From: Limosilactobacillus reuteri
GTDB lineage: Bacteria; Bacillota; Bacilli; Lactobacillales; Lactobacillaceae
Assembly: GCF_034259105.1 (NCBI RefSeq)
Contig: NZ_CP139478.1
Location: forward strand, 575,501 to 639,500
DNA: 64,000 bases
Direction of reading: 5' to 3'
Position 1 is the first letter of the stretch; the number at the start of each line of letters is the position of its first letter. The translations under genes and the position numbers were made by a program. The notes beneath the pieces are model-generated. The model saw nothing but the letters and a program-made list of their open reading frames with translations, had not been told where the DNA came from and did not search any database. Shown one piece after another: positions 26,013 to 34,619 of this stretch.

Positions 26013-26055
26013 AATTTACAACCATCAAAAAAGCTTGTCAAGCGCTTCACAAGCT
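26013..26055 (-). promoter_or_regulatory. Promoter with 24-bp palindromic operator
   Basis: Minus-strand promoter: TTGACA (26041-26036), exactly 17-bp spacer, TAAATT (26018-26013). The -35 lies inside a near-perfect palindrome at 26032-26055 (AGCTTGT, ten bases centred on AGCGCT, ACAAGCT; one mismatched pair). This is a good operator candidate for a dimeric repressor. It resembles a cre site only at its centre and its half-site spacing is 2 bp too long. Confidence 0.65.
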
Positions 26056-26197
26056 GAAATGACGGGATTTATCCTATACCAAAATTATTGAAACGATTTA
26101 CTGAAAGCGTAATCATTAAGTGGGCGTAGGAAACATAAATCTAATTAGACCAATTAGCTGAAAAAGCTTACAAAAAAATTTTGAAAGGATGAGATAT

Positions 26198-26947
26198 GTG
26201 AAAATAATCATTTCTCCAGCACGAACAATGCAAGTTGATACCGACTCCTTACTTTACAAAGATTTGCCGAAATTTCTTCAGCAGACAAAAGACATTTTAG
26301 GGTGGATGAGGAGTTTATCTTATGATGAGTTACACAAAGTATGGGGAAATTGCAGCTCGCGTTTAGCGATGAAAAATTATCAATGGCTCCAACAAATGGA
26401 TCTTCAACGAAAGCTGACGCCAGCAATTATTGCCTTTACTGGTCTGCAATATCAATATATGGCGCCAAGTGTTTTCTCAGATGATGGGCTGAAATACGTT
26501 CAAGACAATTTACGGATATTATCAGGATTTTATGGTATTTTACGGCCGTTTGATGGAATAATACCTTATCGCTTAGGGATGGGTGACATGGCGCCAGTAA
26601 ATGGATATAAGAATCTTTATGACTTTTGGGGAGAACAACTTTATCGTGAACTCTATAAAAATAATGATTTAGTAATTAGCTTAGCCTCGGTCGAATACGA
26701 AAAGGCAATTACTCCTTATCTACAAACTCAAGATCGATTTATCAAATGTATTTTTGGCGAAGAAATAGATGGAAAGATAAAACAAAAAGCAACATTAGCT
26801 AAAATGGCTCGTGGGAATATGGTGCGATATTTAGCAGAAAATCAAATTCAAACAATTGAAGGCGTCAAGCAGTTTAATATCGGCGGTTACCATTTTCGGG
26901 AAGATCTGTCTACTGATGAAAAATTAGTTTTCGAACTAGTAAAGTAA
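26198..26947 (+). CDS. yaaA: Peroxide stress protein YaaA
   Basis: 249-residue YaaA/DUF328 protein: MKIIISPARTM at the N-terminus, PAIIAFTGLQYQYM near 75, LRILSGFYGILRPFDGIIPYRLGMG near 105-129 and LASVEYEKA near 170. In E. coli YaaA lowers free iron and DNA damage under peroxide stress and its fold binds DNA. Start GTG 26198 gives the canonical N-terminus and follows AAAGGATG; the in-frame ATG at 26189 overlaps that ribosome site. Monocistronic. Confidence 0.93.
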   Translation: MKIIISPARTMQVDTDSLLYKDLPKFLQQTKDILGWMRSLSYDELHKVWGNCSSRLAMKNYQWLQQMDLQRKLTPAIIAFTGLQYQYMAPSVFSDDGLKYVQDNLRILSGFYGILRPFDGIIPYRLGMGDMAPVNGYKNLYDFWGEQLYRELYKNNDLVISLASVEYEKAITPYLQTQDRFIKCIFGEEIDGKIKQKATLAKMARGNMVRYLAENQIQTIEGVKQFNIGGYHFREDLSTDEKLVFELVK

Positions 26948-27062
26948 AAGTAATCATATTATTTGCCAATCTTTTTGAATTGTCTTATAAAAGAATTGTA
27001 TACAAAACTATCAACAGTGCACTGATTCTATTAAATTTTTAATGATAGAAGGGAGTCAAATT

Positions 27063-28796
27063 ATGGTAGGCGATTCTTTAAATAAGACAGGTGCCAATTT
27101 ATTAATCAAGGCCTTGCAAGAGAATAATATTAACCGGATGTATGGAATAGTTGGAATCCCGGTAACCGATTTAGCGCGGCTCGCTGAATTACGCGGAATG
27201 AAATATTATGGTTTTCGCCGTGAAGATTCAGCAGTTAATGCCGCCGCGGCAACTGGTTACTTAACGCAAAAACCTGGCGTTGCATTAACTGTTTCAGCAC
27301 CCGGTTTTTTGAATGGATTAATAGCTTTAGCTCAAGCTACTAAGAATTGTTTTCCGTTGATTATGATTTCAGGTTCGTCTGAACGCCATATTATTGACTT
27401 ATCACAGGGCGATTATGAAGGTCTTGACCAATATAATGCGGCGAAACCCTTCTGCAAAAAAGCTTATCGGGTTGATCGAGCAGAAGATATGGGATTAGCT
27501 GTTGCAAGAACAATTCGGACAGCAGTTTTAGGCCGCCCTGGTGGTGTTTATCTTGATATTCCAGCTGACACAATTGTTCAAGAAGATGATGCTGCTGATC
27601 AATCTAATTTGGGAGTTTATAAGTTAGTTGATCCCGCCCCTAAACAGGTACCTAATGATGAAGCAATATTACGAGCGGTTGATTTAATTAAGAATGCCAA
27701 AAAGCCCCTTATTATTTTAGGAAAAGGAGCTGCCTATGATCGGACCGAAAAACAAGTGCAACAATTAGTAGCTGAAACGAATATTCCATTTTTGCCAATG
27801 TCGATGGCAAAAGGGCTAATTCCAGATGATAGTCCTCATTCTGATGCAGTGGCTCGTTCTCTTTCACTACAAAATGCCGATGTAGTAATTGTAATTGGTG
27901 CCCGTTTAAACTGGATGCTTTCATATGGGGATGCCCCACAATTTAACCCGCATGCAAAATTTGTTCAGCTAGACATCGATGCCACGCAGTTTGATTCCTC
28001 ACAGCCAATTAGCGCCCCGCTCCAAGGAGATCTTAAGTCGATTTTTGGTAAATTGGTTCCAGCGCTATTGGCAACTGGATATCAAGCGCCAGAAGCATGG
28101 TTAGAGCAAATTGCGCAAGATACTGAGAAAAATGACAAAAAGTTTGCGCAACGAATTGCTAATGGTAAAGTAGCACAAAAATTTGGCTATTATGGAGCGA
28201 TTGCGCCTATTGCTGAATACTTCCAACAACACCCAGACACCTATCTAGTCAGTGAGGGGGCTAATACGCTTGATATTGGACGCGATATGATTGGAATGCA
28301 GCTCCCCCGTCATCGGCTCGATACGGGAACTTGGGGTGTCATGGGCGTTGGCCTTGGTTATACAATTGCTGCGGCGGTTGAAACAGGAAAACATGTTGTT
28401 GCGCTTGATGGCGATAGTGCATTTGGTTTTGATGGGATGGAGATTGAAACGATTTGTCGATATAAGTTGCCGATTACGGTCGTTATTATCAATAATGGCG
28501 GAATTTATAACGGGATCGGCCAAGTTGTTCCCAATCAACTTGGGCCAACTACTCTTGATCCAACTGCAAGGTATGATTTAATGGCTAAGGCCTTTGGTGG
28601 CGATAATTATTTTGTAAGTAATTACGATGAGATGAAAAATGTCTTTGCAAGAGCTGTTGACTCGGGACGCCCAAATATTATTAATGTTCAAATTGCACCA
28701 TCGATGGGAAAAGAATCTGGCCATATTGGGAATCTAAATCCAAAGCTTAATTTACAACCACTTGAAGAAAATGAGAGGAGCCATCATAATGACTGA
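27063..28796 (+). CDS. oxc: Oxalyl-CoA decarboxylase
   Basis: Thiamine-diphosphate enzyme that decarboxylates oxalyl-CoA to formyl-CoA. 577 residues. The ThDP-activating Glu is in GFRREDSAVNAAAA (near 56). The ThDP/Mg motif spans GDSAFGFDGMEIET to IINNGG (near 450-480), and the middle domain has IILGKGAAYDRTE. Paired with frc, which supplies oxalyl-CoA; the two give a formate-producing cycle that consumes a proton. Start ATG 27063 follows GAAGGGAG. In this group the order oxc then frc is seen; L. acidophilus has both in one operon too. Confidence 0.95.
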   Translation: MVGDSLNKTGANLLIKALQENNINRMYGIVGIPVTDLARLAELRGMKYYGFRREDSAVNAAAATGYLTQKPGVALTVSAPGFLNGLIALAQATKNCFPLIMISGSSERHIIDLSQGDYEGLDQYNAAKPFCKKAYRVDRAEDMGLAVARTIRTAVLGRPGGVYLDIPADTIVQEDDAADQSNLGVYKLVDPAPKQVPNDEAILRAVDLIKNAKKPLIILGKGAAYDRTEKQVQQLVAETNIPFLPMSMAKGLIPDDSPHSDAVARSLSLQNADVVIVIGARLNWMLSYGDAPQFNPHAKFVQLDIDATQFDSSQPISAPLQGDLKSIFGKLVPALLATGYQAPEAWLEQIAQDTEKNDKKFAQRIANGKVAQKFGYYGAIAPIAEYFQQHPDTYLVSEGANTLDIGRDMIGMQLPRHRLDTGTWGVMGVGLGYTIAAAVETGKHVVALDGDSAFGFDGMEIETICRYKLPITVVIINNGGIYNGIGQVVPNQLGPTTLDPTARYDLMAKAFGGDNYFVSNYDEMKNVFARAVDSGRPNIINVQIAPSMGKESGHIGNLNPKLNLQPLEENERSHHND

Positions 28797-30123
28797 ACAA
28801 AGTGAAAATGCACCATTAAAAGGAATTAAAGTTGTGGACTGGACACAGGTTCAATCGGGGCCTTCCTTTACTCAGCTTTTAGCATGGCTAGGAGCGGAAG
28901 TGATTAAAATTGAACGGACTAATACCGGAGACCCAACTCGTAATGAGCTGCTTGATATTAAAGATTCATGGAGCCTTTATTATTTACAATTAAACGCAAA
29001 TAAAAAATCATTAACTCTTGATATTAAAACCCCAGAAGGTCAAAAAATAATGTATGACTTACTCAAGAAGGCTGATGTCTTTGTGGAGAATATCAGGCCT
29101 GGTGCGGCGACTAGGGCAGGTTTTGGCTGGGAAAAAGTACACGAATTAAATCCACGTTTAATCATGGCCTCCTTAAAAGGATTTAATAAGGGATCACGTT
29201 TTGCCAATGTAAAAGCCTTTGAACCTGTTGCGCAATCTGCTGGTGGTGCGGCTTCAGCAACGGGATGGAATGAAGGAAGTGCAAATATCCCAACACAGTC
29301 AGCAGCTGCATTAGGAGATTCTAACTCTGGAATGCATTTAACGATTGCAATTTTAGCTGCTTTGCTACAACGAGAGCACACTGGTAAAGGGAGCTATGTT
29401 TATCAATCAATGCAGGATGCGGTTATTAACCTCTGTCGAATTAAATTGCGGGAACAATTGATGTTAGATAATCTCGGAGCATTGCCATTTTATGCAGTCT
29501 ATCCTAACTATAAATGGGGAAAAGCAATTCCTAGGTCCGAAAATAGTGAAGGTGGACAAGTGATTGGCTGGACTTATAAGGCAAAAGGTTGGGGAACGGA
29601 TCCTAATGCCTATGTTTATATTGTTATTCAAAATAAAAACAAAAGCTGGGAGACAATTGCTAATACGATGATGGGGCATCCTGAATGGGCTACTGATGAA
29701 CGCTTTAAGGATTGGGAACATCGCCAGCTCCATAAGCAAGAAATTTACCCCTTGATTGAATCGTATACCAAGAATTACGATAAGTATGAGTTAACTAAAA
29801 AACTTGGAGAGGCTGGTATACCAGTCGGCCCGGTTTTAGATTGGCATGAACTCGAAAATGATCCAGATTTAAATGAAGATGGTAGCCTGGTTAAGATTAA
29901 TCAGGGAGAAAATCGCGGCGAATTTAAGACAGTGGGGATGCCGTTTACGATGTCAAACTATAAGCCAACCTATAAACGTGCCCCAGATCTTGGTGAAAAT
30001 AATAAGGAGATTCTATCTTCGCTTGGTTATGATCCGGAACAAATTGAAGAATTAGTAGCTAAGGGCGTAATCTCAAAAGTAGAAAAGCCTCATAATCCGC
30101 GGACAAAAGTTATTAAGGATTAA
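28789..30123 (+). CDS. frc: Formyl-CoA:oxalate CoA-transferase
   Basis: Class III CoA-transferase of the CaiB/BaiF family, 444 residues. The N-terminus has KGIKVVDWTQVQSGPSFTQLLAWLGAEVIKIE. The catalytic Asp is in AALGDSNSG (Asp177), equivalent to Asp169 of the Oxalobacter enzyme. GIPVGPVLDW near 350 is a family signature. Start ATG 28789 overlaps the oxc stop by 8 bases, with GAGAGGAG upstream, so translation is coupled. No oxalate:formate antiporter gene is adjacent; transport must be encoded elsewhere. Confidence 0.95.
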   Translation: MTEQSENAPLKGIKVVDWTQVQSGPSFTQLLAWLGAEVIKIERTNTGDPTRNELLDIKDSWSLYYLQLNANKKSLTLDIKTPEGQKIMYDLLKKADVFVENIRPGAATRAGFGWEKVHELNPRLIMASLKGFNKGSRFANVKAFEPVAQSAGGAASATGWNEGSANIPTQSAAALGDSNSGMHLTIAILAALLQREHTGKGSYVYQSMQDAVINLCRIKLREQLMLDNLGALPFYAVYPNYKWGKAIPRSENSEGGQVIGWTYKAKGWGTDPNAYVYIVIQNKNKSWETIANTMMGHPEWATDERFKDWEHRQLHKQEIYPLIESYTKNYDKYELTKKLGEAGIPVGPVLDWHELENDPDLNEDGSLVKINQGENRGEFKTVGMPFTMSNYKPTYKRAPDLGENNKEILSSLGYDPEQIEELVAKGVISKVEKPHNPRTKVIKD

Positions 30124-30144
30124 CTGTGATTTATGCTGATAAGA

Positions 30145-30184
30145 GAAAAGAGATCGGAAAATTGAATTTTTCGGTCTCTTTTAC
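30145..30184 (+). terminator. Terminator after frc
   Basis: AAAAGAGATCGGAAA pairs imperfectly with TTTTTCGGTCTCTTTT. Ends the oxc-frc unit. Confidence 0.75.
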
Positions 30185-30325
30185 ATCTTTAAAGCTATCT
30201 TAGCTTTCTGCATTGTTCGCTTTTTGCGGATATTTATATTAGTTTCTAGGTTGTTTTTAGAATTATTTGTGATATAAAACGAATATTGGTGTTGAAAATT
30301 AGATGATTATATGCAATAATCGCAC

Positions 30326-30331
30326 TATAAT
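30326..30331 (+). promoter_or_regulatory. Promoter region of purine permease
   Basis: TATAAT at 30326-30331 lies 20 bp upstream of the start codon. Further up, ATTGTTCGCTTTT (30212-30224), read on the minus strand as AAAAGCGAACAAT, differs by one base from the PurBox AWWWCCGAACWWT known in lactic acid bacteria. I see no purine riboswitch fold. PurR control is possible but weakly supported. Confidence 0.4.
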
Positions 30332-30351
30332 ATTTATTTGGGGTGTGTATT

Positions 30352-31686
30352 TTGGAAGAAACACGAACAATCGACTTTTTCGACCGAACTTTTCATTTGT
30401 CAGAGAATAATACGAATATTAAACAAGAATGTTTAGCTGGATTGACGACTTTTGTTTCAATGGCCTATATTCTTTTTGTTAATCCAAGCGTACTAGGAGT
30501 AGCCGGAATGGATAAAGGGGCGGTTTTTACTGCAACTGCTTTATCAGCAATTATTGGATGTTTTTTGATGGGAATTTTGGCTAATTATCCAATTGCGATT
30601 GCTCCGGGATTAGGTGATAATGCTTTCTTCACTTATTCGGTTGTATTAGCAATGGGAATTCCATGGCAAAAGGCAATGGCTGGTGTTTTTGTTGCCTCTG
30701 TCTTGTTTACGATCTTGTCTTTCCTTAAAGTGCGGGAGATTGTAATTAATGCTATTCCTAAAGACTTGAAATACGCAATGGCTGCGGGGATAGGAATATT
30801 TATCTCTTTTGTTGGTTTGCAGGGTGGTGGAATCATTGTTTCAAGTAAATCATCACTAGTTGAATTAGGATCGCTAACAGTTCCTACAACCTGGATTACA
30901 ATCTTTGGGATTTTCTTGATTGCAATTTTAATGGTCAAAAAGGTTCCAGGAGCAATTTTTATCGGCTTAGTTGCAACAACGCTTCTTGGCTTATTAACGG
31001 GATTGGTTAAGATGCCGGATCATCTAATTTCAATGGCTCCTAGTTTAGAACCAACTTTTGGGGTGGGAATTAAGTTCTTGCCAACAATGACTGATCCAAA
31101 GATGTGGGCTGTTGTCTTAATCTTCTTATTGGTAGCTTTCTTTGACACTGCTGGAACCTTAGTTGGGTTAGCCCAAGAAGCAGGATTAATGAAAGATAAT
31201 AAAATGCCCCGTATTGGTCGTGCTTTAATGGCCGATTCGCTTTCGATGTTAGGAGGGGCGGTAATGGGAACGACTCCAACTTCTGCCTATGTTGAATCCT
31301 CAGCCGGTATTGCGGTTGGTGGAAAAACAGGTCTGACTGCGATTGTAACGGGAACGCTTTTTATTTTAAGTATGGCTTTTTCTCCTTTACTCGAAGTTGT
31401 TACTACTCAAGTGACCGCCGCTGCTTTAATTGTGGTCGGAGTATTGATGGTTTCCGCCTTGAAAGATATCGAATGGGATAAATTTGAAATTGCACTGCCG
31501 TCATTCTTGGTTGCTATTGGAATTCCGCTAACTTATAACATTTCTTATGGGATTGCATTTGGTTTTCTTACGTATCCGATCTTAATGGTTGCCGCAGGAC
31601 GCCGCAAAGAAATAAACGTTGTGATGTGGAGTATGTTCTTTGTTTTTATTGCATTGCTGTATATTTTGAATGTTTTGCCGAAATAA
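30352..31686 (+). CDS. pbuG: NCS2-family purine permease (AzgA/PbuG type)
   Basis: Polytopic transporter (about 12-13 segments, 444 residues) for adenine, guanine or hypoxanthine:H+ symport. Recognisable motifs: LTTFVSMAYILFVNPSVL near 30, the APGLGDNAFFTY helix motif near 85 (APGMGLNAFF in relatives), FFDTAGTLVGLA near 265 and GTTPTSAYVESSAGI near 305. The TTG at 30352 is preferred, with GGGGTG seven bases before it; an in-frame GTG lies upstream. Monocistronic between two terminators. Confidence 0.88.
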   Translation: MEETRTIDFFDRTFHLSENNTNIKQECLAGLTTFVSMAYILFVNPSVLGVAGMDKGAVFTATALSAIIGCFLMGILANYPIAIAPGLGDNAFFTYSVVLAMGIPWQKAMAGVFVASVLFTILSFLKVREIVINAIPKDLKYAMAAGIGIFISFVGLQGGGIIVSSKSSLVELGSLTVPTTWITIFGIFLIAILMVKKVPGAIFIGLVATTLLGLLTGLVKMPDHLISMAPSLEPTFGVGIKFLPTMTDPKMWAVVLIFLLVAFFDTAGTLVGLAQEAGLMKDNKMPRIGRALMADSLSMLGGAVMGTTPTSAYVESSAGIAVGGKTGLTAIVTGTLFILSMAFSPLLEVVTTQVTAAALIVVGVLMVSALKDIEWDKFEIALPSFLVAIGIPLTYNISYGIAFGFLTYPILMVAAGRRKEINVVMWSMFFVFIALLYILNVLPK

Positions 31687-31731
31687 AAAACACCCTAAGA
31701 TTGTTGAACTTAAACGATCTTAGGGCGTTTT
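31687..31731. terminator. Terminator after purine permease
   Basis: AAAACACCCTAAGAT pairs with ATCTTAGGGCGTTTT with one mismatch. Able to work on both strands. Confidence 0.85.
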
Positions 31732-31753
31732 GGTTTAGAGTGATACATAAAAA

Positions 31754-33587
31754 GAGGCCGGGGAAAAACTCCTAGTTGAAAATAAAAATCCGTACAATGA
31801 ATTCTACAAAGATTCATTGTACGGATTTTTATGTACACAGGAAATCGTTCCTGATATGATGTAATTACCCCTAAAAACAAACAAAGAGGAGCGATTTTCA
31901 TGTATCAAAATTATATCACAGTGCAAACAGAATTCGTACTAAATTATGATTATAATGTTCCATCAAGACATATTGTACGTATGATTGATGCTTTTGTAGA
32001 TTCGATTCCACAAGAAATTTTATTGGATGACAAAGTAGCGACTACCGGTCGCCCACTTTCTCATCCAGCGATTATGCTTAAAATTTTATTATTTGCCTAT
32101 TCACGTCAAACTTATTCTGGTCGGAAAATTGAGTTGATGCTTGAAGGGAATTTACCAATGCGTTGGTTGGCACGTGATCATACCTATAGTTACCATACAA
32201 TTAATAATTTTCGCCAAAGTCAACAAGCTAATAATTTAATCAAACGTTCTTTTGTGTACTTTACGATGGCATTAAAGGATCACGGACTAATTCAAGGTGA
32301 TGCTTTCTTTATTGATGGGACAAAGCTTGAGGCAGATGCCAATAAGTATTCATTTACTTGGCGTCGAGCTGTTGAAAAATATCATGCAAAATTAAAAGAA
32401 AAAACAATCAAACTTTACGAAGATTTAGTCGAAAAACGGGTAGTTAAAGCGATGAGTCCAGAACTAGTGGAAACCGCTAATGGAATGGCTCTTATGGCTG
32501 AAAATATTGATGATAAAATCAGTGAATTGAATGAAGAAATAGCTCAAGAACCTAAAGTAATCAAGGGTGGTTCAGTTAAGAAACGACGACGCCGTTTCTT
32601 AAAAAAGATTCATCGACAATTAAAAGAAGACTTTATACCTCGTGCTAATAAGTATGAAGAAGCAGAAGATATTTTTAAGGGCCGCAATAGCTTTTCAAAA
32701 ACAGATCATGATGCCACATTCATGTGTATGAAAGAAGATCCAATGAAAAACCGAGAATTGAAACCTGGATACAACTTACAAATCGCTACCCACAATCAAT
32801 TTGTTCTTGATTATGCCTTATATTCTAATCCGACAGATACTAGAACATTAGTACCATTTCTTGCTCAATTTCATTCTTTAGATTTCTTTGATCATATCGT
32901 GGCTGATGCAGGGTATGGTAGTGAATATAATTACACGACAATTATTGATCAGTTTGAAAAACAGCCTGTTATTCCATATACGACTTACCAAAAGGAACAG
33001 AAACGAGAATACAAAACTGATCCAACTAAATCACAAAACTGGCAATATAATGCCGAAGATGATTATTATATTGACCATCTAGGAGTTCGTTTTAGTTTTT
33101 ATCGTTACAGTCGAAGAATTGATAAATATGGATTTAAACGTGATTTTAAACTTTATCGGGCAGATAAACATCAATTATCAGTACAATTAGATCAATTAGC
33201 GAAAACACCAAGTGGACGTCAACGCTATATGCAAGTTAATCCAACTTGGAATTACTATAAAGCTAAAGTTAAAGCAACCCTCTCAAGTGACGAAGGTAAG
33301 GCAATTTATCGTCGACGTAAGTACGATGTTGAACCCGTTTTCGGTCACATGAAGAGGGATTTTGGCGTACGCCGAACACATTTACGTGGGCAACGCGCTG
33401 TGGAAAATGACACCGGATTTACACTAATGGCTATGAATTTAACAAAATTGGGAAAGTTAGTAGCTCAAGCAGGGACAAAATTAATTAAAAAAGGAAAAAT
33501 CCGAACCATAATTTCTGGAAAATCAAAAATTATGGTTCGGATTTTAATATTCAGAGGAAGGAATTTAATAGTTAATTCCCAGCCTCC
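31754..33587 (+). mobile_element. IS1182-family insertion sequence
   Basis: Element of about 1.83 kb. The left end begins GAGGCCGGGGAAAAACTCC and the right, read inward, GGAGGCTGGGAATTAAC, giving an imperfect inverted repeat of the GAGGCYGGGRA type. Hairpins lie just inside each end: AAAATCCGTACAATGAA/TTCATTGTACGGATTTT at 31785-31831, and the CCGAACCATAATTT stem at 33499-33545. The second lies within the transposase 3' end. Both can block transcription into or out of the IS. I could not fix the exact boundaries or target duplication. Confidence 0.75.
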
Positions 33588-33636
33588 TTTTTTAGAGTTG
33601 AACCAACAAGTAATACCTAGTGATTACTTGTTGTAG
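31900..33636 (+). CDS. IS1182-family transposase
   Basis: 578-residue transposase. The N-terminal half ([46 protein letters not shown]) and the catalytic core are typical: [15 protein letters not shown] (first Asp), [12 protein letters not shown] (second Asp), [19 protein letters not shown] (Glu). Start ATG follows AAAGAGGAG. The frame has no stop before the presumed right IS end, so it runs on about 50 bp into flanking DNA and stops at 33636, overlapping the last codons of rpsD on the other strand. The last 15 or so residues are therefore host-derived and not part of the normal protein. Confidence 0.9.
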   Translation: MYQNYITVQTEFVLNYDYNVPSRHIVRMIDAFVDSIPQEILLDDKVATTGRPLSHPAIMLKILLFAYSRQTYSGRKIELMLEGNLPMRWLARDHTYSYHTINNFRQSQQANNLIKRSFVYFTMALKDHGLIQGDAFFIDGTKLEADANKYSFTWRRAVEKYHAKLKEKTIKLYEDLVEKRVVKAMSPELVETANGMALMAENIDDKISELNEEIAQEPKVIKGGSVKKRRRRFLKKIHRQLKEDFIPRANKYEEAEDIFKGRNSFSKTDHDATFMCMKEDPMKNRELKPGYNLQIATHNQFVLDYALYSNPTDTRTLVPFLAQFHSLDFFDHIVADAGYGSEYNYTTIIDQFEKQPVIPYTTYQKEQKREYKTDPTKSQNWQYNAEDDYYIDHLGVRFSFYRYSRRIDKYGFKRDFKLYRADKHQLSVQLDQLAKTPSGRQRYMQVNPTWNYYKAKVKATLSSDEGKAIYRRRKYDVEPVFGHMKRDFGVRRTHLRGQRAVENDTGFTLMAMNLTKLGKLVAQAGTKLIKKGKIRTIISGKSKIMVRILIFRGRNLIVNSQPPFLELNQQVIPSDYLL

Positions 33637-34229
33637 AATTCAACGATAAGAGCTTCATCAATATCAGCGTTCATATCTTCACGTGCTGGAATGCGGTTAA
33701 GCTTACCTTCAAGCTTGTCGGCATCAAAGTCAACGTATGAAGGACGAGAAACAACAGCTTCCACAGCGTTCTTGATGATGTCTAAGTTCTTAGACTTGTC
33801 ACGAACGGCGATGATTTGACCAACCTTAACTTCGTATGATGGAATGTCAACACGCTTCCCATCAACAGTGATGTGACCGTGGTTAACTAATTGACGAGCT
33901 TGACGACGAGTAGTAGCTAAACCAAGACGGTAAACCATGTTATCAAGACGACGTTCAAGCAATGCCATAAAGTTGGCACCGTGAGTACCTTCCTTAATCT
34001 TGCCGGCACGAACGAAAAGGTTTGAGAATTGACGTTCAGTCATACCGTACATAAAACGTAGCTTTTGCTTTTCACGTAATTGTGTACCATATTCTGAAAG
34101 CTTACCGCGACGATCACGACCGTGGTCACCAGGAGCGTAAGCCCGACGTGCTAATTCTTTACCAGTACCTGAAAGTGAAACGCCAAGACGACGTGAAACA
34201 CGCCAACTTGGACCAGTGTAACGAGACAT
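33624..34229 (-). CDS. rpsD: 30S ribosomal protein S4
   Basis: Primary 16S rRNA-binding protein and assembly initiator. 201 residues. The N-terminal domain [15 protein letters not shown] has no cysteines, so this is the zinc-free form. The S4 RNA-binding domain spans about residues 90-155 ([41 protein letters not shown]). The C-terminus ends VEFYNK. A long structured leader precedes it. Start ATG 34229 follows TGGAGGAA. Its 3' end carries a hairpin (CAACAAGTAAT/ATTACTTGTTG, 33607-33637) that spans the stop codon. Confidence 0.97.
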   Translation of the reverse strand: MSRYTGPSWRVSRRLGVSLSGTGKELARRAYAPGDHGRDRRGKLSEYGTQLREKQKLRFMYGMTERQFSNLFVRAGKIKEGTHGANFMALLERRLDNMVYRLGLATTRRQARQLVNHGHITVDGKRVDIPSYEVKVGQIIAVRDKSKNLDIIKNAVEAVVSRPSYVDFDADKLEGKLNRIPAREDMNADIDEALIVEFYNK

Positions 34230-34239
34230 AAATAAATTC

Positions 34240-34400
34240 CTCCAATAATTTTAGTTGGAGTAAAATAATCCGATTGTGAGCTTGGCATTCGTGCAGGCTG
34301 ATTTGAATCTTTCACCCTAGCAGCCGGGTTACTAAAAACACCGCTTGGCACCAGTCTGTTGACGAGCTTGCTCCTCACTGCTGCATTATTTTACACAAAG
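34240..34400 (-). promoter_or_regulatory. rpsD mRNA leader (S4 autoregulatory type)
   Basis: About 160 nt of structured 5' untranslated RNA lies between the promoter and rpsD, closed by AAAATAAT and ATTATTTT arms (34388-34395 and 34261-34268). Internal pairings are visible, such as GAGCAAGCTCGTC. In Firmicutes, S4 binds such leaders to repress its own synthesis; this length and position fit. Its core shares sequence with the unexplained palindrome at 24640-24766. Confidence 0.6.
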
Positions 34401-34403
34401 TAT

Positions 34404-34433
34404 AGTGTACAACGGTTCGTAATAATAAGTCAA
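34404..34433 (-). promoter_or_regulatory. rpsD promoter
   Basis: Minus strand TTGACT (34433-34428), 18-bp spacer, TACACT (34409-34404). TATACT three bases further down is an alternative -10. Confidence 0.6.
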
Positions 34434-34541
34434 TCTTTTCTTTAGAAACCTCGTAACTTTTTTAGCAGAATGATGAACAATATAAAAGTTTATTAAACGT
34501 AGATGTTTTTTCATATCTTTTAAAGCACGTTCATTGTGGTA

Positions 34542-34550
34542 TGCTATAAT
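34542..34550 (+). promoter_or_regulatory. Extended -10 promoter for ezrA
   Basis: TGCTATAAT at 34542-34550, about 70 bp upstream of ezrA, has the TGN extension and no clear -35. Confidence 0.55.
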
Positions 34551-34619
34551 TTTGAATAGGATTATACGGATAATTATTGTGCAAGAGCAATAAACAATAA
34601 AAAGTAGTAGGTGGAAAAA

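Noticed and set aside
26032..26055. Palindrome as a CcpA cre site
   Set aside because: The centre is cre-like but the half-sites are two bases too far apart and the outer arms are specific; more likely another repressor.
30185..30351. Purine riboswitch upstream of the purine permease
   Set aside because: I could not find the three-way junction or its conserved core bases; only a weak PurBox-like sequence is present.
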